Below the pieces are notes generated by a model, which did not search any database, was not told the DNA's origin, and saw only the letters and a list, made by a program, of their open reading frames with translations. A DNA stretch of 64,000 bases. Origin: Rubinisphaera italica (GTDB lineage: Bacteria > Planctomycetota > Planctomycetia > Planctomycetales > Planctomycetaceae). The stretch is taken from NCBI RefSeq assembly GCF_007859715.1, contig NZ_SJPG01000001.1, positions 4,566,228 through 4,630,227 of the forward strand, in the 5' to 3' direction. Shown piece by piece: positions 30,076 to 40,036 of the stretch (positions are counted from its first letter, which is position 1; each line of letters begins with the position of its first letter). Both the position numbers and the translations under genes were made by a program.

Positions 30076-30552
30076 TTACATATTCTCATAATGATCCCGC
30101 CAGTCCCTTTTCCCACTCTCCTCAACTCTCGGGCAAACCCGATCCCACCACTCATCGCAAAACATTCCACCCTTTTCGAATGCAAGCCTCATGACCTCAG
30201 CGATTTTTTCACCAAATTCATCTCCATAAACCCTCATGCACACGTTTCCTGACGAATCCAACAAGCATTTCCCACCACCCTCAGATTCAATTTTAAACGG
30301 TCCTGTGGGAAGCGTAGCTCTATCAATCGGTCTTTTAAATCCTGCTTTTTCGAGTGCGGCGATTGTTCGCTCTCGGTTCCAGCCTGTGATCCCATCAGTA
30401 TTCTGACAGATCCCTTGGGCGAACATTTCAGGACGAATTTTCAAGTGTTGGTCTCGAAAACCGATCTTTTGAAGTAATCTTCCCATCTCAAGATTTGAAA
30501 CTCCGAATACTTCACCAAGTTGCTTTTGGGTTACGAATGGGAAGTCATGCAT
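30076..30552 (-). CDS. hypothetical protein downstream of excisionase-like gene
   Basis: 158 aa. The N-terminus reads like a helix-turn-helix (TQKQLGEVFGVSNLEMGRLLQKIG), followed by a mixed domain with FCDEWWDRVCP near the end. Its ATG overlaps the end of the upstream HTH gene by 8 nt, so the two are co-translated. It may be a regulatory or replication accessory protein of the element; I know no specific family. Confidence 0.55.
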   Translation of the reverse strand: MHDFPFVTQKQLGEVFGVSNLEMGRLLQKIGFRDQHLKIRPEMFAQGICQNTDGITGWNRERTIAALEKAGFKRPIDRATLPTGPFKIESEGGGKCLLDSSGNVCMRVYGDEFGEKIAEVMRLAFEKGGMFCDEWWDRVCPRVEESGKRDWRDHYENM

Positions 30553-30730
30553 CAGGAACCTCCTTACCTAATACAGTGGCGATCTTCTGGATGTCATCTT
30601 CTGTGAATAATCTCCTGCCTGATACTCGGTTCGGTTCGGCAACCTTTCCAGAAGTGAACAAGTAAACGATTCGATGTGATGGAATGCCGATCCTTTTTGC
30701 AACGTCTCGTAGTGTGTAACAGTTATTCAT
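30545..30730 (-). CDS. MerR/excisionase-like helix-turn-helix protein
   Basis: 61 aa from the ATG at 30730 (MNNCYTLRDVAKRIGIPSHR); an in-frame ATG 5 codons upstream is less likely. The sequence is a winged HTH of the HTH_17/MerR type, with TLRDVAKRIGIPSHRIVYLF then a wing and RRLFTEDDIQKIA. Such short proteins act as excisionases or local repressors in mobile elements. It stands next to the TGTCGTTTTG repeats and probably binds nearby DNA. Confidence 0.7.
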   Translation of the reverse strand: MNNCYTLRDVAKRIGIPSHRIVYLFTSGKVAEPNRVSGRRLFTEDDIQKIATVLGKEVPDA

Positions 30731-30811
30731 GAATTTCCTCCGCAAATATCTATGCAGGAGAAATTCATTTTTGTGCGAAAGAAAAGAAAATTATTTCATT
30801 TGCTGACGAAT

Positions 30812-30825
30812 TGTCGTTTTGTCGT
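30812..30825. repeat. TGTCGTTTTGTCGT direct repeat, upstream unit
   Basis: This 14-mer recurs as TGTCGTTTTGTCGC at 31076-31089. The two copies bracket the small plus-strand frame at 30850-31070. It lies 82 bp upstream of the HTH gene start and may be an operator. Confidence 0.45.
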
Positions 30826-30849
30826 TAATCCAGATGCCTCCGTCCACGG

Positions 30850-31070
30850 ATGTGTCTCGATCAACAAGAAAATCTCAGTGTATTTTCCAAAGAGGAAGAG
30901 AAGCGGATTGAAACTAAATGGATCGTGGAACGACTGCAGGAAGGAGTTGCCAAGGATGAGAGCGTTTTGACAAGACTCTGAGGACAGCGCAAAGACGATT
31001 GAGAGAAGCATTGCCGATCTACATGGAAGATCGTAATGAGGATGATGAGGATTTAGAAATTAGCGCTTAA
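30850..31070 (+). pseudogene. small frameshifted gene remnant
   Basis: The frame from the ATG at 30850 (MCLDQQENLSVFSKEEE) ends at 30981. A second frame is open just before it and runs to 31070 (TLRTAQRRLREALP, then an acidic tail EDRNEDDEDLEIS). Both halves read like one small, charged helical protein broken by a single indel near 30955-30980. No family recognised. It is flanked by the TGTCGTTTTG repeats. Confidence 0.35.
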
Positions 31071-31074
31071 TTTT

Positions 31075-31119
31075 ATGTCGTTTTGTCGCATTGGCGGCGA
31101 CAAAACGTCAAAACGACAT
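31075..31119. repeat. nested inverted repeat with TGTCGTTTTG arms
   Basis: Outer arms ATGTCGTTTTG (31075-31085) and CAAAACGACAT (31109-31119) are perfect complements. Alternative inner arms CGTTTTGTCGC (31079-31089) and GCGACAAAACG (31097-31107) are also perfect, with a 7-nt loop. It could be an operator, a replication site or part of a terminator. Confidence 0.5.
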
Positions 31120-31164
31120 TATGGAAAAAGCCCACTCCAATGAATTCATTAGAGTGGGCAAGCT

Positions 31165-31181
31165 CAGCGTCAGTGACGCTG
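31165..31181. repeat. 17-bp palindrome
   Basis: CAGCGTCA-G-TGACGCTG has two perfect 8-bp arms around one base. No T-run follows, so it is more like a protein-binding site than a terminator. Confidence 0.35.
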
Positions 31182-31220
31182 TTATTAAGAAAGTCAGACA
31201 GGAATTACTTCCTACCTCTT

Positions 31221-31538
31221 TCAATCCTCCCAAAAGGTGATTAAATCACATCCCCATTTCTGACAACATAAAGTCACCCTTTTGTAACGCCTCGTTGATA
31301 AAGCTTGGTAAATTGCATAAGACTCAACATAGCTGTAACGGTACTCAGGTGAATCGTCGCAACAATAATTGGGTTGGAGGACGAACTTTTCGTCGTCCCA
31401 AAATGCCATTAACCGATCCTCGATCATGCAGTCTTCGGGTAGGGATTGCATAGCAATCATGTTGCACAGTTCTTGTGCCTCGTCGTGACTGATCTCTACT
31501 TGATTCAGTTCGATTTCGAGAATTTCCGTTTGATCCAT
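31221..31538 (-). CDS. hypothetical protein, 105 aa
   Basis: Acidic soluble protein (MDQTEILEIELNQVEISHDE) with several Cys residues (CNM, CCDD, CCQKWGC) but no clear ribbon spacing. No known family. It lies in an AT-rich stretch of accessory DNA with poorly conserved small frames on either side. Confidence 0.45.
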   Translation of the reverse strand: MDQTEILEIELNQVEISHDEAQELCNMIAMQSLPEDCMIEDRLMAFWDDEKFVLQPNYCCDDSPEYRYSYVESYAIYQALSTRRYKRVTLCCQKWGCDLITFWED

Positions 31539-31985
31539 CGTTTTGCTTTCTGAAATATGCTGGTCTCCAACCTTCTTGTGATTTCACATGCATCAGTAAG
31601 ATTGGGGAGGATGATTTTCTCCCATTTTACAACTCGAATTACGTCACAACGTGCGACAGCGAGGATGAAATGGAAGAGTTGTGGCTCAAGCATGAGCCGA
31701 TCACACAGCCGTGTGATAAGTAAGAAAGTTGGTTCAAGTCAGATAATGTATATCAAGTTATTTTCAAGTTGACCGAATTATATTATGTCACTATTTATGG
31801 ATCAATATGAACCTTATTTATTTTCTGAATATGTTGAAATAAATATATAGGGTGAACAACAAGAGGTCTTCCACTACCTTAATCCTACCTCCTCACCACT
31901 ACAACAAAACCTCATTTAGCACTAATTTCCATGCAATCCATCCACAATTTTCAGGGTGAACCAACACTCGTTAATAATCCCCCCA
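31539..31985. other. AT-rich stretch without a supported gene
   Basis: About 450 bp. Only a 62-codon minus-strand frame (31505-31693) of doubtful quality overlaps it. No RNA or terminator structure stands out. Confidence 0.4.
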
Positions 31986-32192
31986 TCACAACAACTTATT
32001 CAACAAAATCTGTTCATGGAACAACTCGAAAGTGGTGCCGCTGCACCACTGAGAAATCACTTTTTGGGCAACAGTGATTTTTTCCTCAACTGATGAAGCA
32101 TTAGATTCAACACAAATTCTTTGGTAACGAGTATTCTGACCAAAAATAAACTGGTTTTTTAATTTTTGAAGTTGTTCTTGTTTATTGTCCAT
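31986..32192 (-). CDS. small hypothetical protein downstream of primase
   Basis: 68 aa (MDNKQEQLQKLKNQFIFG), helical and soluble, about 160 bp after the primase stop on the same strand. No family recognised. Possibly part of the replication module of the element. Confidence 0.4.
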   Translation of the reverse strand: MDNKQEQLQKLKNQFIFGQNTRYQRICVESNASSVEEKITVAQKVISQWCSGTTFELFHEQILLNKLL

Positions 32193-32354
32193 TTCTTATA
32201 TCCCCAGTTGTAACTTCAAATGATTAAAAAAGTGGTTTTTCAGTGATAAGGTCATTCAACTTATTGAAGTCACGAAATGTATCCAGACATATTTTCCACT
32301 TCGCCTTCCTCAAAAGACGTTTAGAACAGTCATGTTGTTCGGAAGTTTTTACGT

Positions 32355-33778
32355 TTATGGAGGCGATCTTCCACAAATCATTTCACAAAAAGTGGTTTTT
32401 GATTGAAAAAGATTTTTTATCCATCCATTACCATATAGATATTGTACTGTTGTGTTTCTTTTTTGTTTAAGGTATCTCCATCTACCATTCCCAGTAACAT
32501 TCATCACCTTCTTTGTACGATACTTTTGAGGAAAATTCTCACCTTTCTTCCACCTCCAGCATTTCCCTGCCTTATGTTGTCGATCATAAATGTCAACAAT
32601 CCCTGTTGAATTAAAGTGTTCTCGTGTAACTCTAAAAAAGTCCTGATTCCAAGAAGGTGCGGAATAGGTAGTTGAATCAAACCTATTCCAATTTTCTTTA
32701 AAAAATGAGGTAGCAAGACCATCATTGTCATCAGGATTTCGATGCCAGAGATTGAGCAACTGGACGAAATGGATCACAAAATTGGTAGGGACATGAAAAT
32801 TATTCTCCCCACAAGTCTTGGTCAGAAAATCTAAAACTCGCTTATCTTGCAATGATCCTTTAATTCCTTTTGGGAAATGTTTTCTTACCCATCGAATCAA
32901 TCCATGATTAATCTTGCAGTCAGTCGAGGAGCGTAATTTTTTGGGATCAAAAGAGGCTGAAATGAATTTTAGAACATTGCTGACTCGTCTGTTTCTCTCA
33001 GACTGACCATCTTCCCAAGCTCCAGAATAGAGACCATTCTGTTTTAAGTAGGAAATTCCTTCTTTGACTGAAGGTTCACGTCGATGTTCTCTGAAAAACG
33101 AGCGAAAGAAGGGCAGTAAAACCTTCCGAGTCCGTTCAAAAGCGTCAGGCTCATCAGGATGCCAGTCCAAAACTGGATAGGAAAAGGTAGAGATAAGGTT
33201 CTCATGCTCTGGCTGAAAAACTGGTTTTTTAATTTGTGGCTTAACTATTGTCGCCTCTAAATTTAATTCCTGTTTTGAAAATTCAAGGTGAGCATATTCA
33301 CCGAGTAGTTCTTCTTGTTCGGACCATTGCTGTTCGATTCCAGCTTTGACTTCTTTTGTTTTGCTAATCACCTCGGGAGAAAGCTGCTTTTCAATTCGAT
33401 TTACATTTCCTTGTAATTGTAGAGAATTGATTGGTTTACAATTCTCGAATTCTGCAAGTCTTTCCCATGACCACCAATCTGAGCGACATGGCAATTGAGC
33501 GAGTGATCCTGATTTATCAGAGGTCACAGACCCCTTGATTTCAACATCAAGAGTAATTTCATTTGAAAGAAACAAGTTTTGCAGCGTTCTTTGAAAACTC
33601 GTTATTAAATTATTGATTTCATCAACTGTATAATAATTAACTTTCAAATAAATATGGTGCCCCCGTTCAGAAGGAACATGAAACCCATTAGGAAAATATT
33701 GTGTTATTAAATTAATGGCTCTATATTGTTCCTCTTTTCGTACCTTTTGCCATTTTTTGTGCCAGTCAATGTCAATCA
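32355..33778 (-). pseudogene. AEP-type primase, 3' part, cut off by IS30 copy 2
   Basis: The minus-strand frame is open from the IS30 boundary (33778) to 32355. The first codons read IDIDWHKKWQKV, supplying a DxD metal-binding motif. PSERGHHIYLKV follows, fitting the S/R-G-x-H motif II of archaeo-eukaryotic primases, and then LDVEIKG and GSLAQLPC. No ATG precedes the DxD motif here; the N-terminal 110 codons are found at 55520-55850. Joined, the gene is about 583 codons. A TTG at 33647 would give a shorter product lacking the catalytic motifs. Confidence 0.75.
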
Positions 33779-34878
33779 GGTGGATTCAATTTTGAAATGC
33801 ACGGGTTTTGGGTTCGAACAGTTCGTGTGGTGATTTGAATTGGTACTTTTTGCGAGGCCGGTTGTTCAACTCCATCACAGCCGCTTGAATATCCTCGGCT
33901 TTCAGTTTACGGAAATCGCTCCCCTTCAGGAAGTATTGCCGCAGAAGCCCGTTGGTGTTCTCATTCTGGCCGCGTTGCCACGGCTGGCGAGCCGGAGCAA
34001 AATAGATCGCACAATGCAGGGCTTGCTCCAACTCTCGATGACCCGAAAACTCACTCCCGTTGTCCGTCGTCAAAGTTCGAATCAATGACGATGGCAACCC
34101 CTCAAACGCAAACACCGAAGCCGCGTTCAACGTCGATGCTTTCTTGTCCGGCAGATAGCTCGCCACAAGATAGCCGGTCTTGCGTTCGACATGCGTGACA
34201 ATGTAGCCGGTCCCCTTTTGACCCTCGATGGTATCCGATTCCCAGTGCCCGATCCGCGAACGATTGCGTGCAGAAACCGGTCGCTGATCCATTGGCTTTT
34301 TGGTCGGGTCGCATCGTCTGGAGATCCCTGTGCCGTAGCGTTTGCGGCGTTTCTTTCTCGATTGACGCAGCTGCCTGTAGATGTTGCCGCCCTGCTTTTT
34401 GTTTGCTTTGATCCAGGCGTAAATCGTCTCAATGGATATTCGCATTCTGGCCTCCCGAGGATGCAGTCGCAAGAGTTGACCTGCAATCTGTTCCGGCGAC
34501 CACTTGAGAGACAACTTATCGAGCAGGAATTCTTTGAGCGGAGCGTGGTTGAGTTTCCAGGGGAGTTTGCAGAGTTGTCGACGCCGTCGCGCTTTGCGGT
34601 CGGCTTTCCCGGCGAAATACTTCCCGGTCGCATCCGAATTCCGCCGCAGTTCTCGGGAGATCGTGCTGGGGTCTCGGGATAACTCGCGCGCAATTTCTAT
34701 TCGAGAGTGTCCCAGGGCGTGCATGTGCGCTATGGAATCACGTTCCTCAGCAGTAAGATGCGTGTGTGACATTCGTGATTTCTTCTTAGTAGGATTGATG
34801 GTCGTTTGGTCAAAACAAACCATCTCACGAATGTCACTCTTTTTCCATCAACCCGTGCATTTCAAAATTGAATCCACC
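33779..34878 (-). mobile_element. IS30-family insertion sequence, copy 2
   Basis: 1100 bp with the same ~29-bp terminal inverted repeats and same orientation as copy 1. The left flank is TCA and the right flank is TCG, so no 3-bp duplication is present. The left flank TCA instead matches the complement of the TGA on the left of copy 3. Confidence 0.95.
33786..34823 (-). CDS. IS30 family transposase (copy 2)
   Basis: 345 aa with the same translation as copies 1 and 3, including the HTH and the Asp, Asp, Glu catalytic motifs. Complete. Sequence identity of the copies points to recent spread and makes homologous recombination between them likely. Confidence 0.95.
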   Translation of the reverse strand: MVCFDQTTINPTKKKSRMSHTHLTAEERDSIAHMHALGHSRIEIARELSRDPSTISRELRRNSDATGKYFAGKADRKARRRRQLCKLPWKLNHAPLKEFLLDKLSLKWSPEQIAGQLLRLHPREARMRISIETIYAWIKANKKQGGNIYRQLRQSRKKRRKRYGTGISRRCDPTKKPMDQRPVSARNRSRIGHWESDTIEGQKGTGYIVTHVERKTGYLVASYLPDKKASTLNAASVFAFEGLPSSLIRTLTTDNGSEFSGHRELEQALHCAIYFAPARQPWQRGQNENTNGLLRQYFLKGSDFRKLKAEDIQAAVMELNNRPRKKYQFKSPHELFEPKTRAFQN

Positions 34879-35682
34879 TCGTTCGAATACGAGGGCTGGA
34901 ATGATTTCTGGTCTATTGTGACACCCCCTGGGTTTAATAGCATTAATTATTTGGAAGGGGATGATATATTATTTCTGGACCTGGGAGTCACAAAATATAC
35001 TGTAATTGAAGATGTATCTGTCTGTTCACTGCACTCACGATATAGGAAATTACTGCATCTGGAAGGCGAAATTTATGATTATGGCCCAGCTTATGAACTG
35101 ATTCCAATCCGTTATGCGGATGAATTTGGCGTCCTTCCTATATTTCGTGATCAACTGGTTAATGAAACACCATTTTCGGGCGTGCAATTTCTCAAGCCCA
35201 AAGTCTATCCTCCACAAAATGTCGGATACCATGCAGATGTGATGCCTGAGTTTGATGTACTGATGAGTGATAGCCCTATCTGGAAGTACCCACTCAAGTT
35301 GCACCCGGATTCAAAAAATGCCTGTCGGCAATGTGGATTTGCTCCAATCTATTGCGAAAGCTGTGGAACACTGGTTTCAGATAAGTGCCCTCAATGCGAA
35401 GCACAATCCTGCAAAATCCCCTGTGATTATCCCGAAAAAGCCTCATTCATATTCCCAGGAATATCTCGCTTCGTAGATATTTTATGGGGTAAAACATGGG
35501 AGGGGAGTGATTTCAGTAAGCTGTCTTATTCGGGACCAACTGTGATAACCAAGCGGGTATTGGATTGGTTGCTGCATGTGGAAGCAAAGCCATTTTGTGC
35601 CAGACCAATTAAAGTCTGTATTGATGGTATGACTGCCCAGCAACTGGAATGGCTGGATCTAGCAGTGGAGCCGATTGGTTAA
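34879..35682 (+). pseudogene. zinc-ribbon-containing protein, 5' end lost at IS30 copy 2
   Basis: About 267 codons are open from the IS boundary (SFEYEGWNDFWSIV) to 35682. The start codon of the apparent longer frame lies inside the IS and is not native. A cluster of Cys pairs (CRQCGFAPIYCESCG, CPQCEAQSC) suggests one or two zinc sites. No named family recognised; the style resembles immunity or toxin-associated proteins. Before the 21-kb inversion this end would have faced the truncated glycosyltransferase at 56951. Confidence 0.6.
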
Positions 35683-35754
35683 ATAAAGTTCCAGTAAACT
35701 ATTTGATTGGGTAGAAGAGCAATTAAGCCAATAAATTTATCAAGGAAGATTTTC

Positions 35755-36573
35755 ATGAAAGCTTATGTCGTTTTTGGTTTCACTCTTGTGTTTTCGCTGG
35801 TTTCGGCTCTGTGTGCAGAAGACAAAAACAGCGCCAATTCTGAATCACTCTCTGTGGATCAACAGCTAATTCTGGCTTGCTATCAACTGGATGAGGTTCA
35901 GGTGCAAAAATTGCTGAATTCCGGCGCAGACGTCAATGCGAAAATTTTGTCCAAGAACTTTAAGGAGTTATTTAGAGACCATTGGACACAGGGCACCCCT
36001 GGTGCAATAAGTCAGTTGACTCCGCTTTTGGCAGTTGCTGGTAGCAATCGACATCCCAGTCCAGAGTTTGTTTCTGAAAAACTAGGCAAAAAATTTGAGC
36101 CTGTCCATGGCAACAGAGCATTGATTCCTAATTACATGCTCAAAGAGCGCGAAAGAAGACAGGTTCGCATTGCTACCTTACTGATCAACAAAGGGGCAGA
36201 TATTCATTATCAAAATGGTCATGGAACAACCCCTTTATTGGAAGCTATAGTTGACCGGAATCATGATCTGGCATTTCATCTGATTGATTTTGGAGCCGAT
36301 GTGAACGTCCGATTGCAAGCTTATATTGATGGCCCTGGCATGATAACTGCCCTTCACGAGGCTACGGGAAATCCTGATCTGGTCGAGGTATTGTTACTTA
36401 ACGGTGCCGATCCATTGGCACAAAATACAGATGGAAAAACGCCATTAGAATATGCGTTAAGAAGATCGAGTTATGAAAATGAATATGAATCTCATCATAA
36501 ATATCTGAAGTGCGTTGAATTGCTTGTGGAGGCCATAAAGAAGAATGATGAATCTCTAAAACTTAACGAGTAA
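35755..36573 (+). CDS. secreted ankyrin-repeat protein
   Basis: 272 aa from the ATG at 35755 (AAGGAAG 8 nt upstream). A signal peptide (MKAYVVFGFTLVFSLVSALCA) is followed by ankyrin repeats with the usual LL..GADVN, LLINKGADIHYQNGHG, FGADVNV and LLLNGADPLAQNTDGKTPLEYA units. Ankyrin repeats mediate protein binding. A strong terminator follows at 36601. A second ankyrin gene lies 400 bp downstream, so the locus may hold related effectors or immunity proteins. Confidence 0.85.
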   Translation: MKAYVVFGFTLVFSLVSALCAEDKNSANSESLSVDQQLILACYQLDEVQVQKLLNSGADVNAKILSKNFKELFRDHWTQGTPGAISQLTPLLAVAGSNRHPSPEFVSEKLGKKFEPVHGNRALIPNYMLKERERRQVRIATLLINKGADIHYQNGHGTTPLLEAIVDRNHDLAFHLIDFGADVNVRLQAYIDGPGMITALHEATGNPDLVEVLLLNGADPLAQNTDGKTPLEYALRRSSYENEYESHHKYLKCVELLVEAIKKNDESLKLNE

Positions 36574-36600
36574 CATTATCTATCATAAGTCTATTCTTAT

Positions 36601-36631
36601 AGCCTGATGATTTTTCATCAGGCTTTTTTTC
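36601..36631 (+). terminator. rho-independent terminator after ankyrin gene
   Basis: Perfect 10-bp stem AGCCTGATGA / TCATCAGGCT with a TTTT loop, then a run of seven T. It lies 28 bp after the ankyrin stop. Confidence 0.9.
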
Positions 36632-36669
36632 TATTCATTAATCACAAAATTCTTTTCGCAGAGTGACTC

Positions 36670-36957
36670 GCGAACGAACATCCTGTCAACTATCAAGTTG
36701 ATTCTCCCAAAGGAGAGATGCCAAACAATCCAATCGATGAGGATGGACAGGTGACCGAATGTCAGCCTCCCAAAGATCCGGATCCGTCTTCACCACCTCC
36801 ACCACAAGGTTCTGAACCGCCTCCGCAAAAGCTGAGCCATAATAATTTGGTTGAGCATAAACGATGTAGTGCAAATTCAAAAGATTGGCTACAAAGCCAA
36901 ATTCAAGCAAAGGGACACTATCCCTGCGTTTCTTATGCTATTGCTGTTCGCTATTGA
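36670..36957 (+). pseudogene. proline-rich C-terminal fragment
   Basis: The frame opens after a TGA near 36665 and runs to 36957; the first ATG is at 36718. It reads NEHPVNYQVDSPKGEMPNNP, then a proline-rich linker (DPSSPPPPQGSEPPPQ) and a short tail. It looks like the end of a larger secreted or toxin-type protein whose front is gone. No ribosome binding site fits the internal ATG well. Confidence 0.35.
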
Positions 36958-36976
36958 TTTTCAGGAATCTTAGGAC

Positions 36977-37964
36977 ATGAGTTGGTTGAATTGTTTAGTA
37001 ATGTGTTTGCTGTTGAGTGAACCGTTTCCAGCGCGACTGCCAGTTGATCCTGAAGGTGGGATTAGTGAATTCAGTAAGGCTATCCTGAATCTTGATGTGG
37101 AAAAAGTGGAAGTTCTTCTGACCCGCAATCCGAAATTTGCGACAACGGAAATTTCATTCCAAGATAACATAGGCGAAATTCAAGACAAAAGTTCAAAGGT
37201 GACTCATTCCCCAATTGTTTTCGTGCTCAAAGCTACTCGCTGGAGAGAAAGCAACAATTCCCCAGCGGGAACTTTCTTGGAATCCCGCTGCGATCTCTTA
37301 GAGCGAACATTGGAAATTATGAAACTCTTACTCGATCATGATGCAGACCCAAATAGCAAGGCCGGTGTTTATACCCTCTTACATCTTGCTGTGAACTCAG
37401 GAGACCTTCAGCATGTGAAAACTCTCGTGGAATATGGGGCTGATATCAACGCTCGGACATCTCTAAGTTTCTGTGGTGAATCAGGGGCCTCGGCATTGCA
37501 TCTTTCCGTCGAAGATGAGGAAATATCGGAATATCTTGTTTTAAAGGGTGCAGATCGGAATATTCGCGATTCTGTGGGTAAACAGGCGTGGGAATATTCA
37601 AAGTCTTTTCGACTTCGCTGGAAGCTATATCCTGAGAAGATTTCACTTGAAAAATTTTCCCAACTTGAAATGAAAATTCTTGCAAGACAAATAAAGAAAA
37701 AGGCACCGCTCGATCATATCCCCTATGGGCTAGACCTCAATGCCGCTATCGAGATTGATGGAGAGGAGACAACATTACTGGATTTAACGATTGCATCTTC
37801 AGATGTTGAATATGCGATTCACTCATCCCATTTGCTGTTATGTATGGGAGCGAAACCGTCTTCGATGACTTGCAATAATTCTAGAGCATCCACTTCAGTG
37901 ACTGATGCTTCCCATACAGATCGTCGTTTGTCTTGCATAAGAACCGCCGTTGCGGCATCAAAAA
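36977..37964 (+). pseudogene. ankyrin-repeat protein truncated by IS5-type element
   Basis: Starts at the ATG at 36977 after AGGA. The N-terminus is hydrophobic (MSWLNCLVMCLLLSEPFPA), perhaps a signal. Ankyrin units appear at KLLLDHDADPNSKAG, LLHLAVNSGDLQHVKTLVEYGADINA and LHLSVEDEEISEYLVLKGADRNI. The native frame meets an IS5-type element at about 37965; the last 15 residues up to 38011 are IS-derived. How much C-terminus is lost cannot be told. Confidence 0.65.
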
Positions 37965-38760
37965 GAGGTCTGACTTACTTGGAATATCTGCAGTCGTTTG
38001 AGCATCAGTAGAATCATGCTGATCTGGATTAGGGCCACGCATGTTTCCGGATTGAGTTCGTAGTCCTTGCTGTATCGTCGGTACAATCCCAGCCAGGCAA
38101 ATGTCCTTTCGACGATCCATCGCTTTTTCTGAATGGGAAACTGTCCTCTGGGCTGATCAGCTGGTCGCTTCGCGATTTGAATGTCAAAGCCGAGTGTTGA
38201 TTTCGTGAATTCCGGCAAGTTCTTATAACCATAGATGGCGTCAGCAAAGATGACTTTGAGCCGTCTCATCTTTTCCCGCAAAGCGGACAACATAAGCGGG
38301 GCTCCATTGTAATCCTGTTCATCAGCGGCATGAACGACCACAGCGAGAATCATTCCCAAGGTATCAACAATGACGTATCGCTTGCGGCCTTTGGTTTTCT
38401 TGCCTGCATCGTAGCCTCTTTCACTTCCTGCGATATGAGTGGTCTTGACACTTTGCGAATCAATAATCGCTGCCGAAGGAGTCGGCTTTTTACCAGCCTG
38501 TTTGCGGACTTTTGTGCGAAGAGCGGTGTGTATCTTCTCCCATAAACCAGACTGCCGCCAGCGGTAAAACAGTTGGTAAACCATCCGCCACTGACGGCCT
38601 GACTACACAAGATAAAAAATCGCATTCACCACCCGTCGACGATGATATTGTCGTGGGGTACCACGTTTGGATGGTCTGCGAAAATAGACGGCAATCATGT
38701 TCCATTGCTGATCGGATAGGTCGGAAGGATTAAACTTGATAATATCCTTTTTCGTGAGGG
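37958..38760 (-). pseudogene. IS5-family (IS427-like) transposase, degenerate
   Basis: The 208-codon frame (start 38584) carries the DDE_Tnp_1 core: AAIIDSQSVKTTH, VIVDTLGMILAVVVHAADEQD, FADAIYGYKN and the KRWIVERTFAWLGLYRR motif. Upstream on the same frame are recognisable N-terminal residues (NMIAVYFRRPSKRGTPRQ, NAIFYLV), but an amber TAG separates them. The usual LP..FPPWQ segment after QWRM is also missing. The transposase is therefore inactive unless supplied in trans. Confidence 0.75.
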
Positions 38761-38804
38761 CGACTCCATTCTGAAAACAGGTTTCCTACCAGGAGTCATA
38801 CCTC
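37965..38804 (-). mobile_element. IS5-family insertion sequence, defective
   Basis: About 840 bp between imperfect terminal repeats: GAGGTCTGACTTACTTGGAA at the left and, complemented, GAGGTATGACTCCTGGTAGG at the right. The element interrupts the end of the ankyrin gene. No clear target duplication could be read. Confidence 0.6.
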
Positions 38805-38838
38805 ATTCTATTATAAATTGCGAATTAGAAAACTGCTT

Positions 38839-40020
38839 CTAAGACTTCAATTGACGAGCAACGGCTTGAAACTGTTCAATTGTAAAGTCGAGGTCTTCAC
38901 GAGTATGAGCTGCCGAGACCTGTGTGCGAATTCGAGCTGCTCCCTGAGGCACAACCGGATACGAGAATCCAATGACATACACACCTCGTTCCAATAAGGC
39001 ATCGGCCATCTGCACTGCCAGCGAGGCTTCGCCCAGCATCACGGGTACGATGGGATGTTCTCCCGGCTGAACTGTCAAACCAATCTGCTGAATTTTCTCA
39101 CGGAAGTAAGCGGTATTCTCTGCGAGTCGATCCCGCAGTTCAGTCGATGCCTGCAGCAATTCAATTGCCTTCAATGATGCAGCGACAATCGGTGGAGCGA
39201 CCGAATTTGAAAACAGATACGGTCGTGATCGCTGTCGCAGCAAGTCGACAATCTCCTGTCGACCCGAAGTATAACCACCGCTGGCACCACCAAGAGCTTT
39301 GCCGAGCGTTCCTGTAATAATGTCGATCCTATTCATCACACCATGATGCTCGTGAGTTCCACGACCATGCTTTCCCATGAATCCGACGGAGTGGGAATCG
39401 TCCACCATCACCAACGCGTTATATTTGTCGGCCAGGTCACAAATTTCAGGGAGATTTGCAATTGTCCCATCCATTGAAAAGACACCATCGGTGGCAATCA
39501 ATCGAAATCGAGCCGACTGGGCCTCCTTCAGTTTTTCTTCGAGATCAGCCATGTCGTTATTCTGATATCGGAATCGCTTCGCCTTACACAGACGAATCCC
39601 GTCAATAATGCTCGCATGATTCAACGCATCTGAAATCACTGCATCTTCCGGACCGAGAAGCGTTTCGAACAAACCTCCATTGGCATCAAAACAGGAGGTA
39701 TAAAGAATGGTATCAGCAGTACCCAAAAATTCGCTGAGCTTATTTTCCAGTTCTTTATGAATCGCCTGAGTGCCGCAAATGAATCGAACGGAAGACAATC
39801 CGTATCCCCAACGATCCAGCGAATCACGAGCAGCTGCAACAACATCCGGGTGATCCGACAGCCCCAGATAATTATTTGCACAGAAATTTAATACAGATTT
39901 CCCGCCCACATCGATATGAGCATCCTGCGGCGAGTCGATCACCCGTTCGGATTTGTAGAGTCCTGCCTCTTTAATTTCTGACAACTGAGTCTGCAGGTGC
40001 GATTTGAAATCTTCGTTCAT
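38839..40020 (-). CDS. kbl: glycine C-acetyltransferase (2-amino-3-ketobutyrate CoA ligase)
   Basis: 393 aa, full length for the alpha-oxoamine synthase family. The PLP lysine is Lys241 in [20 protein letters not shown] (207-216), NHASIIDG and the substrate-site [10 protein letters not shown] are present. It splits 2-amino-3-oxobutyrate with CoA into glycine and acetyl-CoA, the second step of threonine breakdown. No threonine dehydrogenase (tdh) is next to it; the upstream neighbour is an Nramp-like transporter on the same strand with 16 bp between. Confidence 0.93.
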   Translation of the reverse strand: MNEDFKSHLQTQLSEIKEAGLYKSERVIDSPQDAHIDVGGKSVLNFCANNYLGLSDHPDVVAAARDSLDRWGYGLSSVRFICGTQAIHKELENKLSEFLGTADTILYTSCFDANGGLFETLLGPEDAVISDALNHASIIDGIRLCKAKRFRYQNNDMADLEEKLKEAQSARFRLIATDGVFSMDGTIANLPEICDLADKYNALVMVDDSHSVGFMGKHGRGTHEHHGVMNRIDIITGTLGKALGGASGGYTSGRQEIVDLLRQRSRPYLFSNSVAPPIVAASLKAIELLQASTELRDRLAENTAYFREKIQQIGLTVQPGEHPIVPVMLGEASLAVQMADALLERGVYVIGFSYPVVPQGAARIRTQVSAAHTREDLDFTIEQFQAVARQLKS

Positions 40021-40036
40021 CGGTCCAGTTTCTTAT

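Noticed and set aside
31505..31693. 62-codon minus-strand frame upstream of the gene at 31221
   Set aside because: Overlaps the start of that gene by 34 bp and has no recognisable content.
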